The notes under the pieces: model-generated
Seen by the model: only the letters and a program-made list of their open reading frames with translations
The model's database searches: none
What the model was told of the DNA's origin: nothing
In this document: one piece after another, positions 1 through 8,669 of the stretch
Position numbering within the stretch: position 1 is the first letter of the stretch
How the letters are laid out: each line of letters starts with the position of its first letter
Assembly: GCA_025350905.1 (NCBI GenBank)
Contig: JANXWY010000110.1
Coordinates: forward strand, 1-46,032
Direction of reading: 5' to 3'
Length of the DNA: 46,032 nucleotides
Source: Verrucomicrobiota bacterium
Lineage (GTDB): Bacteria; Verrucomicrobiota; Verrucomicrobiia; Limisphaerales; JADLHS01
Position numbers and translations under genes: made by a program

Positions 1-177
1 TACGGGGACCTTTACGTTTGGTTCGAGTGTCATTCCGAAGATAAAAGACAGAATTCCTCCCAAGGAGCCAGAATTATCGTTAACTATTATTGCGCGGTTC
101 GCCAAAATTATCCTGACGCCTATGCGCGTGCAGCGGCGCAATGCCTTTCACCGGCGATACCCGGCGGACCGCTTTTT

Positions 178-219
178 CCGCCCGCTCTACGCGGGCGGGG
201 TCGTCGCAGCGCGACGACC
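178..219. promoter_or_regulatory. Two abutting perfect hairpins in the leader of the dehydratase gene
   Basis: Two perfect inverted repeats touch each other. Positions 178-185 (CCGCCCGC) pair with 191-198 across a 5-nt loop. Positions 199-207 (GGTCGTCGC) pair with 211-219 across a 3-nt loop. They end 22 nt before the ATG at 242. A short T run precedes rather than follows the first stem, so a simple plus-strand intrinsic terminator is not supported. A structured 5' leader, a transcription pause or a REP-like element are all possible. No convincing promoter was identified in 1-177. Confidence 0.5.
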
Positions 220-241
220 ACTACCTGACTCGAAAGAAACC

Positions 242-616
242 ATGACCCTGCGTGAATCCATCCGACAGGCGCACACCAGCGGACCGCAACCGGACGCCAA
301 AGATGCCGCGACGCTGGAGTTCTGCTTTCCGGCCGACGATCCAACCTTTGCCGGCCACTTCCCCACGCGCCCGTTGTTGCCCGGCGTGTTTCAACTAGAG
401 ATGGCGCGCTTTGCGGCCGAAGCGGTGTTGCATTGTCCCCTGGCGGTGTGGGAGATCACCAAAGCGAAATTTCTGCGCCCCATTATCCCGGCTGAAACTG
501 TGCGTGTGGAATTGAAATTGTCCGCGAAAGCCGACACGATTCAGGTCCGCGCTTCCTTCACTGTCACCGGCCGACCGGCGGGGGAAGCGCTATTGCAACT
601 GGCACGCAAGTCATGA
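242..616 (+). CDS. FabZ/ApeI-like hotdog 3-hydroxyacyl-ACP dehydratase
   Basis: The 124-residue protein carries the hotdog dehydratase signature near residues 37-50: GHFP followed by RPLLPGV. His39 is the candidate catalytic His and Glu53 the candidate acid. The family dehydrates 3-hydroxyacyl-ACP to the enoyl form in fatty-acid and polyene synthesis. The ATG at 242 is chosen because residues encoded further upstream show no family similarity and would run through the leader hairpins. The stop overlaps the next gene's ATG by 4 bp (613-616), so the two are probably translationally coupled. In flexirubin and aryl-polyene loci, short dehydratases of this kind sit beside ketosynthases, which may lie left of the window. 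The dehydratase fold is well supported; the substrate is inferred. Confidence 0.8.
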   Translation: MTLRESIRQAHTSGPQPDAKDAATLEFCFPADDPTFAGHFPTRPLLPGVFQLEMARFAAEAVLHCPLAVWEITKAKFLRPIIPAETVRVELKLSAKADTIQVRASFTVTGRPAGEALLQLARKS

Positions 617-2271
617 AACGTTGGCTCACGAGAATTCTGATCGGGGCGGTGGTACTCGCCGTGGGCGGCTGGTTTTTGGGCCAGGGGCTCATGCGGAGTT
701 GGACCGCCAAGCCGCCACCGCTGCCGACGGACGTCTCCATCATGCAACTCAAACCCGAGTTGCGCGGCGGTAAAACCTGGCTGGGTCAGTCGTGGCTGGC
801 GCACCGCGAAGGCTTGCTCGTCCTCCGGCTCAAGGGCACGCCGTTCGCGATGGGTTACGCCTCCGGCGTGCTGTTGACGGATCAGATGCACACGCTGGAA
901 AATGAATTCCTCGACATGATCCACGGTTACGTGCCGCAGGATTGGAAAATCAAGCTCTTGCAGTCGTACGTCATCTTCCGCAACCGCAAGCTCAGCGCTT
1001 ACGTCCCGGAGGCGTATCGGGCGCAAATTTACGGCACGATTCTCGGCTGCCCGGACGGTCACCCGGAACTCGGCGATTACTACAACCGCCTGCTCAATTA
1101 CCACGCCGCGCATGACATCTCGTACATGATGATCGACAACCCGCTCATCTCGAAAGCGGGCTGCACCGCGTTTGGCGCCTGGGGGGACGCGACGGCCGGC
1201 GGCCATCTGATCACCGGCCGGAATTTTGATTGGGAAGCCGCCGACGTTTTCAGCCGGGACCGCGTGGTGATTCTGTGCGAACCGGACGACGGCATCCCGT
1301 TCATCTCGCTCGCCTGGGCCGGCATGGCCGGCGTGGTCTCGGGCATGAATCGCGCAGGCCTCTCGGTCACGATCAACGGCGCCCCGTCCAGTCTCCCCGG
1401 TGAAACCGCCACGCCGGTGGCGATGGTGGCGCGGGATGTTCTGCAGAAAGCGCACAACCTTGATGAAACTTTGAAGCTATTGCGCGAAGCGAAGGTTTTT
1501 GTCTCCACCCTTTGGCTGATTGGCAGCCGCGCCGATGGAAAATTTCTGGTCGTGGAAAAAACCCCCGACGTGACCAACGTGCGCCCACCCGACGGCGATT
1601 TCATCGTCTCGGCCAATCACTTTCAAACCGACCCACTCAAGGATGACCAACGCAACCTCCGCTATCTCGAGGAAGCCACGTCCCGGCCCCGCTTCGAGCG
1701 GCTGACGGAACTGCTGACCAACGCCAGTGGCAAAATCAGTCCGACGCTCGCCGCTGAATTTCTCCGCGACCGCAAATTGCCGGGCGGAAAATTTGCCGGT
1801 AACGGGCATCGCGCGACCTTGAACGCTCTCATCGCCACCCATGCGACCGTCATGGATTTGACCGACGGAATTTTCTGGGCCGCCGCGCCCCCGCATCAAC
1901 TCGGCCGCTTTGTTGCCTTCGATGTAAATGATTTTGATCATGAGCTGCCGGAGCGCGGCATCGCAGCGGATGCGATGCTGGCCTCGAGCGAATACGAACA
2001 GGCCGAACAGGCCCGGAGGTGCCTGCACGAAGGCTGGCAGGCACTCAAGAAAAAGGAAGGTCCGGTGGCACTCGCCTCGGCCGAGCGGGCGGAGACTTTG
2101 AATCCGGGCTTTTATCAGAACGCGGCGCTGCGGGGGCGCGCGCTGCGGGCCCTGGGGCGCAACGACGAGGCGGCCGCCGCTTTTCAAACGGCACTGAATG
2201 AGCATCCCTCGTTTCGATCGGAGCAGCAGGAATTCGAGGTTTTATTGAAACAGGCGCAAGGAGCAAAATAG
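613..2271 (+). CDS. C45-like Ntn-hydrolase (autoproteolytic acyltransferase/amidase) with TPR tail
   Basis: The 552-residue protein starts with a basic N-terminus and one hydrophobic segment at about residues 8-25, so it is probably membrane-anchored with an exported body. The central domain resembles the C45 acyl-CoA:6-aminopenicillanate acyltransferase/choloylglycine hydrolase type. GCTAFGAW places the candidate N-terminal nucleophile at Cys184, and GRNFDWE follows at about 202-208, as usual in the superfamily. If the family mechanism applies, the chain is cleaved before Cys184. The C-terminal ~90 residues form TPR-like helical repeats. C45-type proteins occur in flexirubin/aryl-polyene gene clusters, which suggests a role in forming or cutting an acyl amide or ester. 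The ORF starts inside the dehydratase stop and is followed after 4 bp by the acyltransferase gene. The reaction is unknown. Confidence 0.72.
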   Translation: MKRWLTRILIGAVVLAVGGWFLGQGLMRSWTAKPPPLPTDVSIMQLKPELRGGKTWLGQSWLAHREGLLVLRLKGTPFAMGYASGVLLTDQMHTLENEFLDMIHGYVPQDWKIKLLQSYVIFRNRKLSAYVPEAYRAQIYGTILGCPDGHPELGDYYNRLLNYHAAHDISYMMIDNPLISKAGCTAFGAWGDATAGGHLITGRNFDWEAADVFSRDRVVILCEPDDGIPFISLAWAGMAGVVSGMNRAGLSVTINGAPSSLPGETATPVAMVARDVLQKAHNLDETLKLLREAKVFVSTLWLIGSRADGKFLVVEKTPDVTNVRPPDGDFIVSANHFQTDPLKDDQRNLRYLEEATSRPRFERLTELLTNASGKISPTLAAEFLRDRKLPGGKFAGNGHRATLNALIATHATVMDLTDGIFWAAAPPHQLGRFVAFDVNDFDHELPERGIAADAMLASSEYEQAEQARRCLHEGWQALKKKEGPVALASAERAETLNPGFYQNAALRGRALRALGRNDEAAAAFQTALNEHPSFRSEQQEFEVLLKQAQGAK

Positions 2272-2275
2272 CGTC

Positions 2276-2959
2276 ATGGATAAAGCGCCCAACCGAAAGC
2301 CGGCCGAACCTGGCCTGCCTCGTCTCAGCCGCGGGTTGGTGATCATTCAATCCTTGCTGGGCCTGGGTTTGCACCTCTTCCTCGCCCTGCCCTTCCTCCG
2401 GCGCCAGCACGGTTTGGAACGTCTGCGCCCGCGCCAACGACATCTTTTTGTTGTCAACCATATCAGCCTCCTCGACACGCTTCTGCTCGCCGCGCTCTGC
2501 TGGCGTGCCGGCTTTTATCCGGTGCTCGTGCTCGGCGACCGGAATATCTGGCACGCCTCCTGGATCCGGAAATTTCTCAGCCGTCGCACCGCCTTTCTGC
2601 TCGAGCGCGGCAAACTCAACCCCAATCGGATCCACGAACTCGAGGCGTTCGGTCACGCGGGCGAGGAATTTCAACTCATCGTTTTCCCCGAAGGCACGCG
2701 CGGCGATGGCATCACCGTCGCGACCTGCCAGCCGGGAATTTATTTCATCGCGCAGGCGGCGCGGATTCCGATCGTGCCGGTTTTCATCGAGAACATGCAG
2801 TTGATCTCCACGAAGCACGGCCCGTTGCATCTGTTCCGCGGCCTGCGCAAGGTGGAGGTTCACTTTGGCGCACCGATGGCGCCGGAGTCATATCTGCCGA
2901 TGCCGCGCGAGGAGTTTCTTGAATTTGTGCGCCTCAAGATTGCAGCGGCAAAGAGCTGA
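2276..2959 (+). CDS. PlsC-type lysophospholipid/1-acylglycerol acyltransferase
   Basis: The 227-residue protein has the four-block LPLAT pattern. Block I is NHISLLD, giving His62-x4-Asp67, the catalytic pair. Block III is FPEGTR at 136-141, with Glu138 expected to contact the phosphate. A hydrophobic segment at about 21-40 suggests membrane association. The family moves an acyl group from ACP or CoA to a lysophospholipid or similar acceptor. The gene is third in a plus-strand run (dehydratase, C45 enzyme, acyltransferase) and starts 4 bp after the previous stop. A second LPLAT domain is fused to the exporter on the opposite strand, so this locus has two acyltransferases of the same fold. The specific acceptor cannot be read from the sequence. 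Confidence 0.85.
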   Translation: MDKAPNRKPAEPGLPRLSRGLVIIQSLLGLGLHLFLALPFLRRQHGLERLRPRQRHLFVVNHISLLDTLLLAALCWRAGFYPVLVLGDRNIWHASWIRKFLSRRTAFLLERGKLNPNRIHELEAFGHAGEEFQLIVFPEGTRGDGITVATCQPGIYFIAQAARIPIVPVFIENMQLISTKHGPLHLFRGLRKVEVHFGAPMAPESYLPMPREEFLEFVRLKIAAAKS

Positions 2960-3023
2960 TCAACGGAGCGTGGTGTTCTGAAAGCAATACAAACGAGTCG
3001 CGCGTAAACTCTCTGGACAAACG

Positions 3024-3112
3024 CTGGATGCGGATTGGGTTTGCACTGCCAGGCAAACCCAAAGGGATTGCAATCATCCAGCCCAGTGTTGGCGCGTAGC
3101 GACTACGCTGGG
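3024..3112. repeat. Composite palindromes upstream of the RAYT gene
   Basis: TTGGGTTTGC at 3035-3044 pairs perfectly with 3053-3062 across an 8-nt loop. This stem is enclosed by CTGGATG (3024-3030) and CATCCAG (3075-3081). A second hairpin follows directly: CCCA (3082-3085) pairs with TGGG (3109-3112), and GCGTAG (3094-3099) with CTACGC (3103-3108). Dense structured palindromes beside a Y1 transposase gene are typical of REP/BIME-like elements. Confidence 0.7.
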
Positions 3113-3134
3113 TCAAAGCCCCCAACAAATTCAT

Positions 3135-3151
3135 CAACCCTGAAAGGGTTG
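3135..3151. repeat. 17-bp palindrome, left copy
   Basis: CAACCCT (3135-3141), loop GAA, AGGGTTG (3145-3151). The exact reverse complement of the whole unit occurs just after the transposase gene at 3642-3658, so the gene is bracketed by inverted copies that are each self-complementary. Confidence 0.8.
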
Positions 3152-3183
3152 AATCAACCACAAGAATCGAACATCATCCCGCC

Positions 3184-3639
3184 ATGCCCCAATCCCTTGC
3201 CAAGATGCTTGTGCATACCGTTTTCTCGACCAAAGATCGTCGCCCGTTTCTACGCGACAAACCTCTGCGCGAAGAATTGCATCGTTATCTCGGTGGCATT
3301 CTGACGAATCATGATTGCCAGCCGATCATCGTCGGCGGTGTGGAAGATCATATCCACATCCTCTCGACGCTCGCTCGCACTTGCGCAGCGGCGGAAATGG
3401 TCAAGGAGATCAAGCGCGGCTCCTCGCTCTGGCTGAAAACTAAAAGTCCGGACTGGCACGATTTTGCGTGGCAAAACGGCTATGGCATTTTCTCCATCGG
3501 CAATTCACAGATCGAGACGGTGCGTAATTACATTGCCGGGCAGGAGGAACATCATCGGCAGGTTTCGTTTCAGGATGAATTTCGGGAATTCCTGAAACGC
3601 TACGACGTTGAATTTGACGAACGGTATGTGTGGGATTGA
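3184..3639 (+). CDS. REP-associated tyrosine transposase (IS200/IS605 TnpA-like, Y1)
   Basis: The 151-residue protein begins with the IS200-type motif LVHTVFSTKDRRPF. It has the HUH metal site at His56-Ile-His58 within EDHIHIL, and a candidate catalytic Tyr116 in VRNYIAGQEEHH. Family members cut and rejoin single-stranded DNA at hairpins through a 5'-phosphotyrosine link. Length and motifs look intact. The gene is bracketed by inverted 17-bp palindromes at 3135-3151 and 3642-3658, with more palindromes on both sides. This arrangement is typical of RAYT genes that mobilise or maintain REP-type repeats rather than of a classic IS, and no TnpB gene is present. It lies between the two converging halves of the biosynthetic cluster. 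Confidence 0.88.
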   Translation: MPQSLAKMLVHTVFSTKDRRPFLRDKPLREELHRYLGGILTNHDCQPIIVGGVEDHIHILSTLARTCAAAEMVKEIKRGSSLWLKTKSPDWHDFAWQNGYGIFSIGNSQIETVRNYIAGQEEHHRQVSFQDEFREFLKRYDVEFDERYVWD

Positions 3640-3641
3640 TA

Positions 3642-3658
3642 CAACCCTTTCAGGGTTG
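3642..3658. repeat. 17-bp palindrome, right copy (inverted relative to the left copy)
   Basis: CAACCCT (3642-3648), loop TTC, AGGGTTG (3652-3658). It is the exact reverse complement of the unit at 3135-3151 and begins 2 bp after the transposase stop. Confidence 0.8.
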
Positions 3659-3679
3659 AAGACTTTTTGGCTTTCGTCA

Positions 3680-3739
3680 CCTAGGGTAGCTCGTTCCTCG
3701 CAACCCTAGGCTGCATGATTTTCATCCCGTTGGGATGAA
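3680..3739. repeat. Two further hairpins downstream of the RAYT gene
   Basis: CCTAGGGT (3680-3687) pairs with ACCCTAGG (3703-3710) across a 15-nt loop. TTCATCCC (3721-3728) pairs with GGGATGAA (3732-3739) across a 3-nt loop. Together with the upstream palindromes they form a REP-like array on both sides of the transposase. Nothing else was seen between 3740 and 3884. Confidence 0.65.
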
Positions 3740-3884
3740 TGAGAACAACGCCCACTGCCCCGCGAAGAATTTGTTGAATTGGACCGCCAAAGCGTGGCTA
3801 CAGCACGAACCAGGGATCACGACTTGCTCAAATCAAATTGAAACCAGCCGCAAAACCGGGTAAGACAGTCCAAGCGTAATTCCT

Positions 3885-4823
3885 ATGAGCATTCCAACGT
3901 TCGACAAACTACTCCGTCCCATTCTGGATTTAGCCCAACGCGAACCAGTTACCCGCCGGTCGGCGACTGAAGCGATGGCCCAGCATTTTTCTCTGACGGC
4001 TGAACAGCGTGAAGAGCGAATTCCCAGCGGCGCTTCCACTGTTATCGGCAACCGAACTGGCTGGGCGATGACGTTTCTTACAAAAGCCGGGTTAATCGAG
4101 AAGACAGAACCAAAGACTTATCGCGCCACCAAAAAGGCAGGCCCATTTTTAGCAACGCGTCCGCAAGCTATTACTGTGGCCGATCTACGATTGGTGGAAG
4201 GGTTTGAAGATGCTTGGGAAGCGGGTCGCGCTAAACGAAGAGAAAATGCCCGACAAGAAATGTCCGACGAGGAGTTATCTACCAATTCTACCGCAACCCC
4301 GCAGGAGGTGATCACCCGTGAGGTTGCTGCATTGCGCTCCGACCTGCGCGGACGACTGCTCCAGACCATTGTTGACCAATCGCCCACGTTCTTCGAGCGG
4401 CTCGTACTCGATGTTCTCACCGCAATGGGCTATGGCGGGTCGCGCGAAGATGCGGCCGAACATTTAGGACGCAGCGGTGACGAAGGAATCGATGGACGAA
4501 TCAATCAGGACTCGCTTGGACTGGATCAAGTTCTCGTTCAAGCGAAGCGCTATCGGCCAGACATCAAAGTGGATCGCAAGGAAGTGCAGGCGTTCATAGG
4601 ATCGCTTGCCGGACAGGGCGTAACCAAAGGTGTATTCATCACCACGAGCAGTTTTGCTGCAACCGCGCAGGAGTTTGTGGCACGGGGTTCGACCACCAAG
4701 GTTGTCCTCGTGGATGGGCAAACGCTTATTGATTTGATGCTGCGGCATGGCATTGGCGTACGTGTGGTCGAGCAGTACGAAATTCATGAGCTCGACCAAA
4801 ATTACTTTGAGGAAGCCGACTAA
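3885..4823 (+). CDS. mrr: Mrr-type modification-dependent restriction endonuclease
   Basis: The 312-residue protein has an N-terminal winged-helix Mrr_N-like domain (about 1-95), a charged linker, and a C-terminal Mrr catalytic domain (about 165-300). The catalytic residues are recognisable: Glu171 in FFERLVLDVL, Asp204 in GDEGIDG, and Gln219-Ala-Lys221 in VQAKRY, matching the PD-(D/E)xK-like core. Mrr proteins cut DNA carrying foreign methylation (type IV restriction). No methyltransferase gene is adjacent, which fits type IV. The gene stands alone on the plus strand, convergent with the exporter gene whose stop lies 15 bp downstream. It shares the insertion-prone gap between the two biosynthetic half-clusters with the RAYT gene. 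All key residues are present. Confidence 0.88.
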   Translation: MSIPTFDKLLRPILDLAQREPVTRRSATEAMAQHFSLTAEQREERIPSGASTVIGNRTGWAMTFLTKAGLIEKTEPKTYRATKKAGPFLATRPQAITVADLRLVEGFEDAWEAGRAKRRENARQEMSDEELSTNSTATPQEVITREVAALRSDLRGRLLQTIVDQSPTFFERLVLDVLTAMGYGGSREDAAEHLGRSGDEGIDGRINQDSLGLDQVLVQAKRYRPDIKVDRKEVQAFIGSLAGQGVTKGVFITTSSFAATAQEFVARGSTTKVVLVDGQTLIDLMLRHGIGVRVVEQYEIHELDQNYFEEAD

Positions 4824-4838
4824 CTGATCACCTCGCTG

Positions 4839-7800
4839 CTACACCCACGCCACCAGCATCACGTTCGAGTCTTGGCCGGCGCCAGCTTCTAATTCCCAGC
4901 GGGCGAAACCGGCGCGGCGCAACATCGCCTCTAATTCCGCCACGGTCTGGAAATGCAGTCCTTCCTTCGTCCGGTTCATGCCCACGAGCGTGGCGAATTT
5001 CTCCCAGCGCTGCACGCGTTGATGCGCCGCGCTCTCGGCCCGTGCCCCGTCGCGCAATACCAACCGTCCGCCGGGACGCAACGCCTGACGCGCCCGGTTC
5101 AAAATCAACTGCTGCTTCGCCGCCGACCAGTAATGCAGCACATCCAGCAGGAGAATCGCGTCGCACGTCGGAAATTCGCGTTCCAGCAGGTCGCCGGACT
5201 CGAACCGGAGGCGCGGATGGTCCGGCGCGCTACGCTGCGCGACCCGGATTTTGTCCTCGTCGTAGTCCAGGCCGAGGAATGTTCGATCGTCGGTGAAACA
5301 CGCCAACCAGTGCGTCGCGAGGCCGTAGCCGCAGCCCAGATCGAGGATGAATCCCTGGCGCGGCACCACGCGGTCCAGCACCGCGAACATCGGATCCCCT
5401 TTGAGCTTCCAATACACGAATTGCTCGATGAACACGCCCTGATAGCGGTACAGCCGTCCCACCTTGCGCCGGACGACGCGCGGCGTGTTAATTTCGTCCA
5501 GCTGGGCCTGCAAACCTTGGCGCACGATGGCCGAGCAATGTTTCATCAGCGGCCCGACGCCCTGAGAGTAATCAAAGTTTTGCGGGGTGACCCGCGGCAG
5601 CGCGCGAACGGTGGTGTGAAACGGCTCGAACCAGTAGGCATCCCGCGGCATCGCCGCGTTGGAATCGCAAATAATCACCGGCAGGATTTCCTGATTCAAC
5701 TCGAACGCCAGCTCGAACGCGCCGCGGTGAAAGCGTTGCACGAAGCCATCGGGGGACCGGGTACCTTCGGGATAGAAATGCACACACGCGCCCCCCGCGA
5801 GGCGCTCGCGACAGCGTTGCAACGTCGTCTGCGGAGCATTGGGTTCGACCATCACGTGCCCGAGCAGTTTGCAGCCGACGCCGAGCATCGGCGCATCGAA
5901 CACGCGCTTCTTCGCGGTTTGCCGGACATCGCCCGGCAGACTCACCACCAACATCACGTCCACGGCGGATTGATGATTGCTGATCACGATGCACGCCGGG
6001 GAAAAGTTTTCGCGGGTGATCTTTTGAAACTCCAGCTTTCCGAACGGCATTCCCTTCACCACTCCCCGAGCCAGCCAGCGGGTCGCCCGGCGCAACTGGT
6101 CATCGGCCGTACGCGGGGAGAAGATTTTCAGGATCGGTCGCAAACAATAATAGAGGAACAACTGACTCCCCCCGAGATGCAGGATGACCCAAAGCGTGCC
6201 CAAGACGTGCCACCAACGCGGGGCGCCGCGCGGCGGGTCGCGGAATAGCAACAGGTCCATGCACATCGGCGTCAGCACCAGCGTGGCCACAAAGGCGAAG
6301 CCCATGCCGATCAACACCGTCGTGCCCATCGAAAACAGCACGGGATGATCCGCCAGCACCATCACGCCGAATCCGAAAATGGTGGTCAGGGCCGAGATGA
6401 ACACCGAGGCGCTGGCCACCGCCGTGTGCCGGGGACGGCCGCGCCATTCATCCAGGCGGGTCATCACCATGAACACGCTGTAATCCTCGCTAACGCCAAT
6501 GATGAAGATGACAAAAATGCTGTTCATCAAATCAATCGGCAACCCCAGCCAGCCCATCACGCCAAACGTCCAGACCAGGCCAAGCGCGATGGGCACCAGA
6601 GTGATGACGACCAGTTCCAGCGACGCCAGCGAAAGCAGCAACAGCCCGGCCACGGCCACCCCGGTCCAGAGCATGAAATTGCGCAATGAACTCTTGGCCA
6701 ACCCCGCGATATGACCGGCGAAATCCTGACCGTCGAGCACGATCAGGCCGGGCAGCGCCTCCCGCATCTTCCGGACCTGCGCGCGATGCTCCAGCTTGAC
6801 CAACGTGCTCACCGCATTGTCGTTCGGGCTAAGCGCCACGCGTTCCGTCAGCGCTTGTTCCAAGGGCGTCCCGCGAAACAGTTCGAGGGTCACCGGGGCG
6901 GGCGTACCCTCGACGTTTTCCCAGAACTTCGCGAAAGCATCGTCGCGATAACCCAACTCGGCGCCGACTTGCGCTAACGTCTGCCGCAGGTCCGCGCGCT
7001 TGGCCGGCGTCCAGAACGCACGCCAACGCTGGAGATTCGCGGCTTGGGTCGCGAGCGACGGACAGACGGCGGACAACGAATACACCGCAGCTACGGCTGG
7101 GTCGTGCGCGAGGATTTCCGCAGCCCGGTCGTTTTGTTCCAACGCGGCCTCGGGGGTGGCGCCGCGCGCCACCACCAGCGTCATGCCCAAGGCTTCGCCC
7201 CAGGTGTGGTTGATCAAGGCATCGTCCTGCCGGGTGGCGGTGGTGATGCCGTTCAATTTGGCAATCTCGCCTTCGAAGCGAAGCCGACGGACCCCATACC
7301 CGGTCCCCACCGTCATCAAGACTACCATCGCCAGCAGCCAGCCGCGCCGGGGCGATTCCCACTCGAAGTAGCGCTCCCACCACTGCGTCAACCAGAGCGG
7401 CGGCTGGCCACCTTTTTTGGCCACCGGCACGAGCAACGGCAAAATCACCAACGCGAACACGGACGAAAAGATCACCCCGATGGCGCCCAGGATTCCAAGC
7501 TGCTGATAACCGTGCATCGGCGAGCCCGTCATTACCAGAAACGCTGCGATGGTGGTCACCACGCCGATACTGACCGGAAATACCAGCGTGCTCAAATGCC
7601 GGCCAATGGTCGGATGATCCGAACTGGCTGCGTCATCCAGGTGATAGATGACGTGAATTGCATAATCCACCGTGACCCCGATGGCGATGGACGCGAAGCC
7701 CAGGGCAATGGCCGACAAGTGTTCCTGCCACAAGGCCAGAACCACGCCCGCCATGAGCGTACCGAAGAAAGACGGCACAAAGGTGACCAGCGCCAGCCAC

Positions 7801-8669
7801 CGGCGACGATACGCCATCAGACAAAGCGCCAGCATCGCCACCGTGCCAATGGTGATGCAGCGCTTCGCATCGGCCCGGATGATGGCCGCGTTGTCCACCG
7901 CCATGCGATGCCCGCCCGTGAGCGCGACGTGCACCCCGGGAAAATGTTGCTCCACGGCGCGCGCCACGCGCAACAGATCCTGGACCAGCGCGGTGCTGGC
8001 GCGGGAATCGGCTGAGCCAAATTTCGGTTCGGCCATCAGCAACACGTGCCGACCGTCGCCACTCGTAATGTGGCCCGCCACGATTTGGGCGCCCCCAAAA
8101 CCGGTTTGTAGCGGAAGCACCTTCGCCAGCACCAGGGCGCTGCTGTTGATCGGATCGGCAGCGACCACGTCCTTGAGCACCATGCCTTCCGGCCCGGCGA
8201 GTTTGCGGCGCATCGTCGTCAGATGCTCGCGTACGGCCGCGGGATCGAGTTTCGGTTCCAAGGCGCGCGCATCCGGTTCCGTGAACAGATTGGGCAACGC
8301 GCCCGTCAGAAAATCGATCACCCGACCCTGGCCGCCGACTTCGATTTCGTACAGGATCCGCACAAAATTCGTATTGGCGGAGAGGGCGGCAAAAACTTCA
8401 TCCCCGGCGCGCACGAGCGTTTCGGGATCGTCGGTGTTAATACCCACGTCAACATAGACGCGGTCAATTTGGCGGAACTTGCGCAGGGCATAGCGGTATT
8501 CATCCACTCGCTGGTCGTGACGTGGGAGCATGTCGAGGATGTCTTCCTCCAGATTTATCCGCAACGAGATCACCACCCCGACCACCGTCAGCAATAGCAC
8601 CGCGGCCAAGACCAGCCACCGGTGGCTCACCAGCCAGAGATAGAGGCGTGTGTAGAGATTGAGTTTCAT
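4839..8669 (-). CDS. Trifunctional MMPL/RND exporter - lysophospholipid acyltransferase - SAM methyltransferase fusion
   Basis: The 1276-residue protein has three modules. Residues 1 to about 790 form an MMPL-type RND exporter: an N-terminal transmembrane segment, a periplasmic loop, a multi-helix block, then a second loop and block. Residues of about 820-1070 are a PlsC-like acyltransferase with NHQSAVD (His899-x4-Asp904) and FYPEGTR (Glu968). Residues of about 1075-1276 are a class I methyltransferase with motif I DLGCGYG (Asp1110-Gly1116). The start at 8669 is an ATG overlapping the preceding gene's TGA (8666-8669); an open frame continues upstream but has no similarity. This triple architecture is known from flexirubin/aryl-polyene loci. 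It suggests that lipid acylation, head-group methylation and transport to the outer envelope are linked. It is the last gene of the minus-strand operon. Confidence 0.9.
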   Translation of the reverse strand: MKLNLYTRLYLWLVSHRWLVLAAVLLLTVVGVVISLRINLEEDILDMLPRHDQRVDEYRYALRKFRQIDRVYVDVGINTDDPETLVRAGDEVFAALSANTNFVRILYEIEVGGQGRVIDFLTGALPNLFTEPDARALEPKLDPAAVREHLTTMRRKLAGPEGMVLKDVVAADPINSSALVLAKVLPLQTGFGGAQIVAGHITSGDGRHVLLMAEPKFGSADSRASTALVQDLLRVARAVEQHFPGVHVALTGGHRMAVDNAAIIRADAKRCITIGTVAMLALCLMAYRRRWLALVTFVPSFFGTLMAGVVLALWQEHLSAIALGFASIAIGVTVDYAIHVIYHLDDAASSDHPTIGRHLSTLVFPVSIGVVTTIAAFLVMTGSPMHGYQQLGILGAIGVIFSSVFALVILPLLVPVAKKGGQPPLWLTQWWERYFEWESPRRGWLLAMVVLMTVGTGYGVRRLRFEGEIAKLNGITTATRQDDALINHTWGEALGMTLVVARGATPEAALEQNDRAAEILAHDPAVAAVYSLSAVCPSLATQAANLQRWRAFWTPAKRADLRQTLAQVGAELGYRDDAFAKFWENVEGTPAPVTLELFRGTPLEQALTERVALSPNDNAVSTLVKLEHRAQVRKMREALPGLIVLDGQDFAGHIAGLAKSSLRNFMLWTGVAVAGLLLLSLASLELVVITLVPIALGLVWTFGVMGWLGLPIDLMNSIFVIFIIGVSEDYSVFMVMTRLDEWRGRPRHTAVASASVFISALTTIFGFGVMVLADHPVLFSMGTTVLIGMGFAFVATLVLTPMCMDLLLFRDPPRGAPRWWHVLGTLWVILHLGGSQLFLYYCLRPILKIFSPRTADDQLRRATRWLARGVVKGMPFGKLEFQKITRENFSPACIVISNHQSAVDVMLVVSLPGDVRQTAKKRVFDAPMLGVGCKLLGHVMVEPNAPQTTLQRCRERLAGGACVHFYPEGTRSPDGFVQRFHRGAFELAFELNQEILPVIICDSNAAMPRDAYWFEPFHTTVRALPRVTPQNFDYSQGVGPLMKHCSAIVRQGLQAQLDEINTPRVVRRKVGRLYRYQGVFIEQFVYWKLKGDPMFAVLDRVVPRQGFILDLGCGYGLATHWLACFTDDRTFLGLDYDEDKIRVAQRSAPDHPRLRFESGDLLEREFPTCDAILLLDVLHYWSAAKQQLILNRARQALRPGGRLVLRDGARAESAAHQRVQRWEKFATLVGMNRTKEGLHFQTVAELEAMLRRAGFARWELEAGAGQDSNVMLVAWV

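Noticed and set aside
3037-3304. An 89-codon plus-strand frame over the palindromes and transposase start
   Set aside because: It overlaps the hairpin array and the start of the well-supported transposase frame and has no homology.
4953-6248. A 431-codon plus-strand frame opposite the exporter fusion
   Set aside because: Antisense to the LPLAT and methyltransferase domains whose catalytic motifs are intact on the minus strand.
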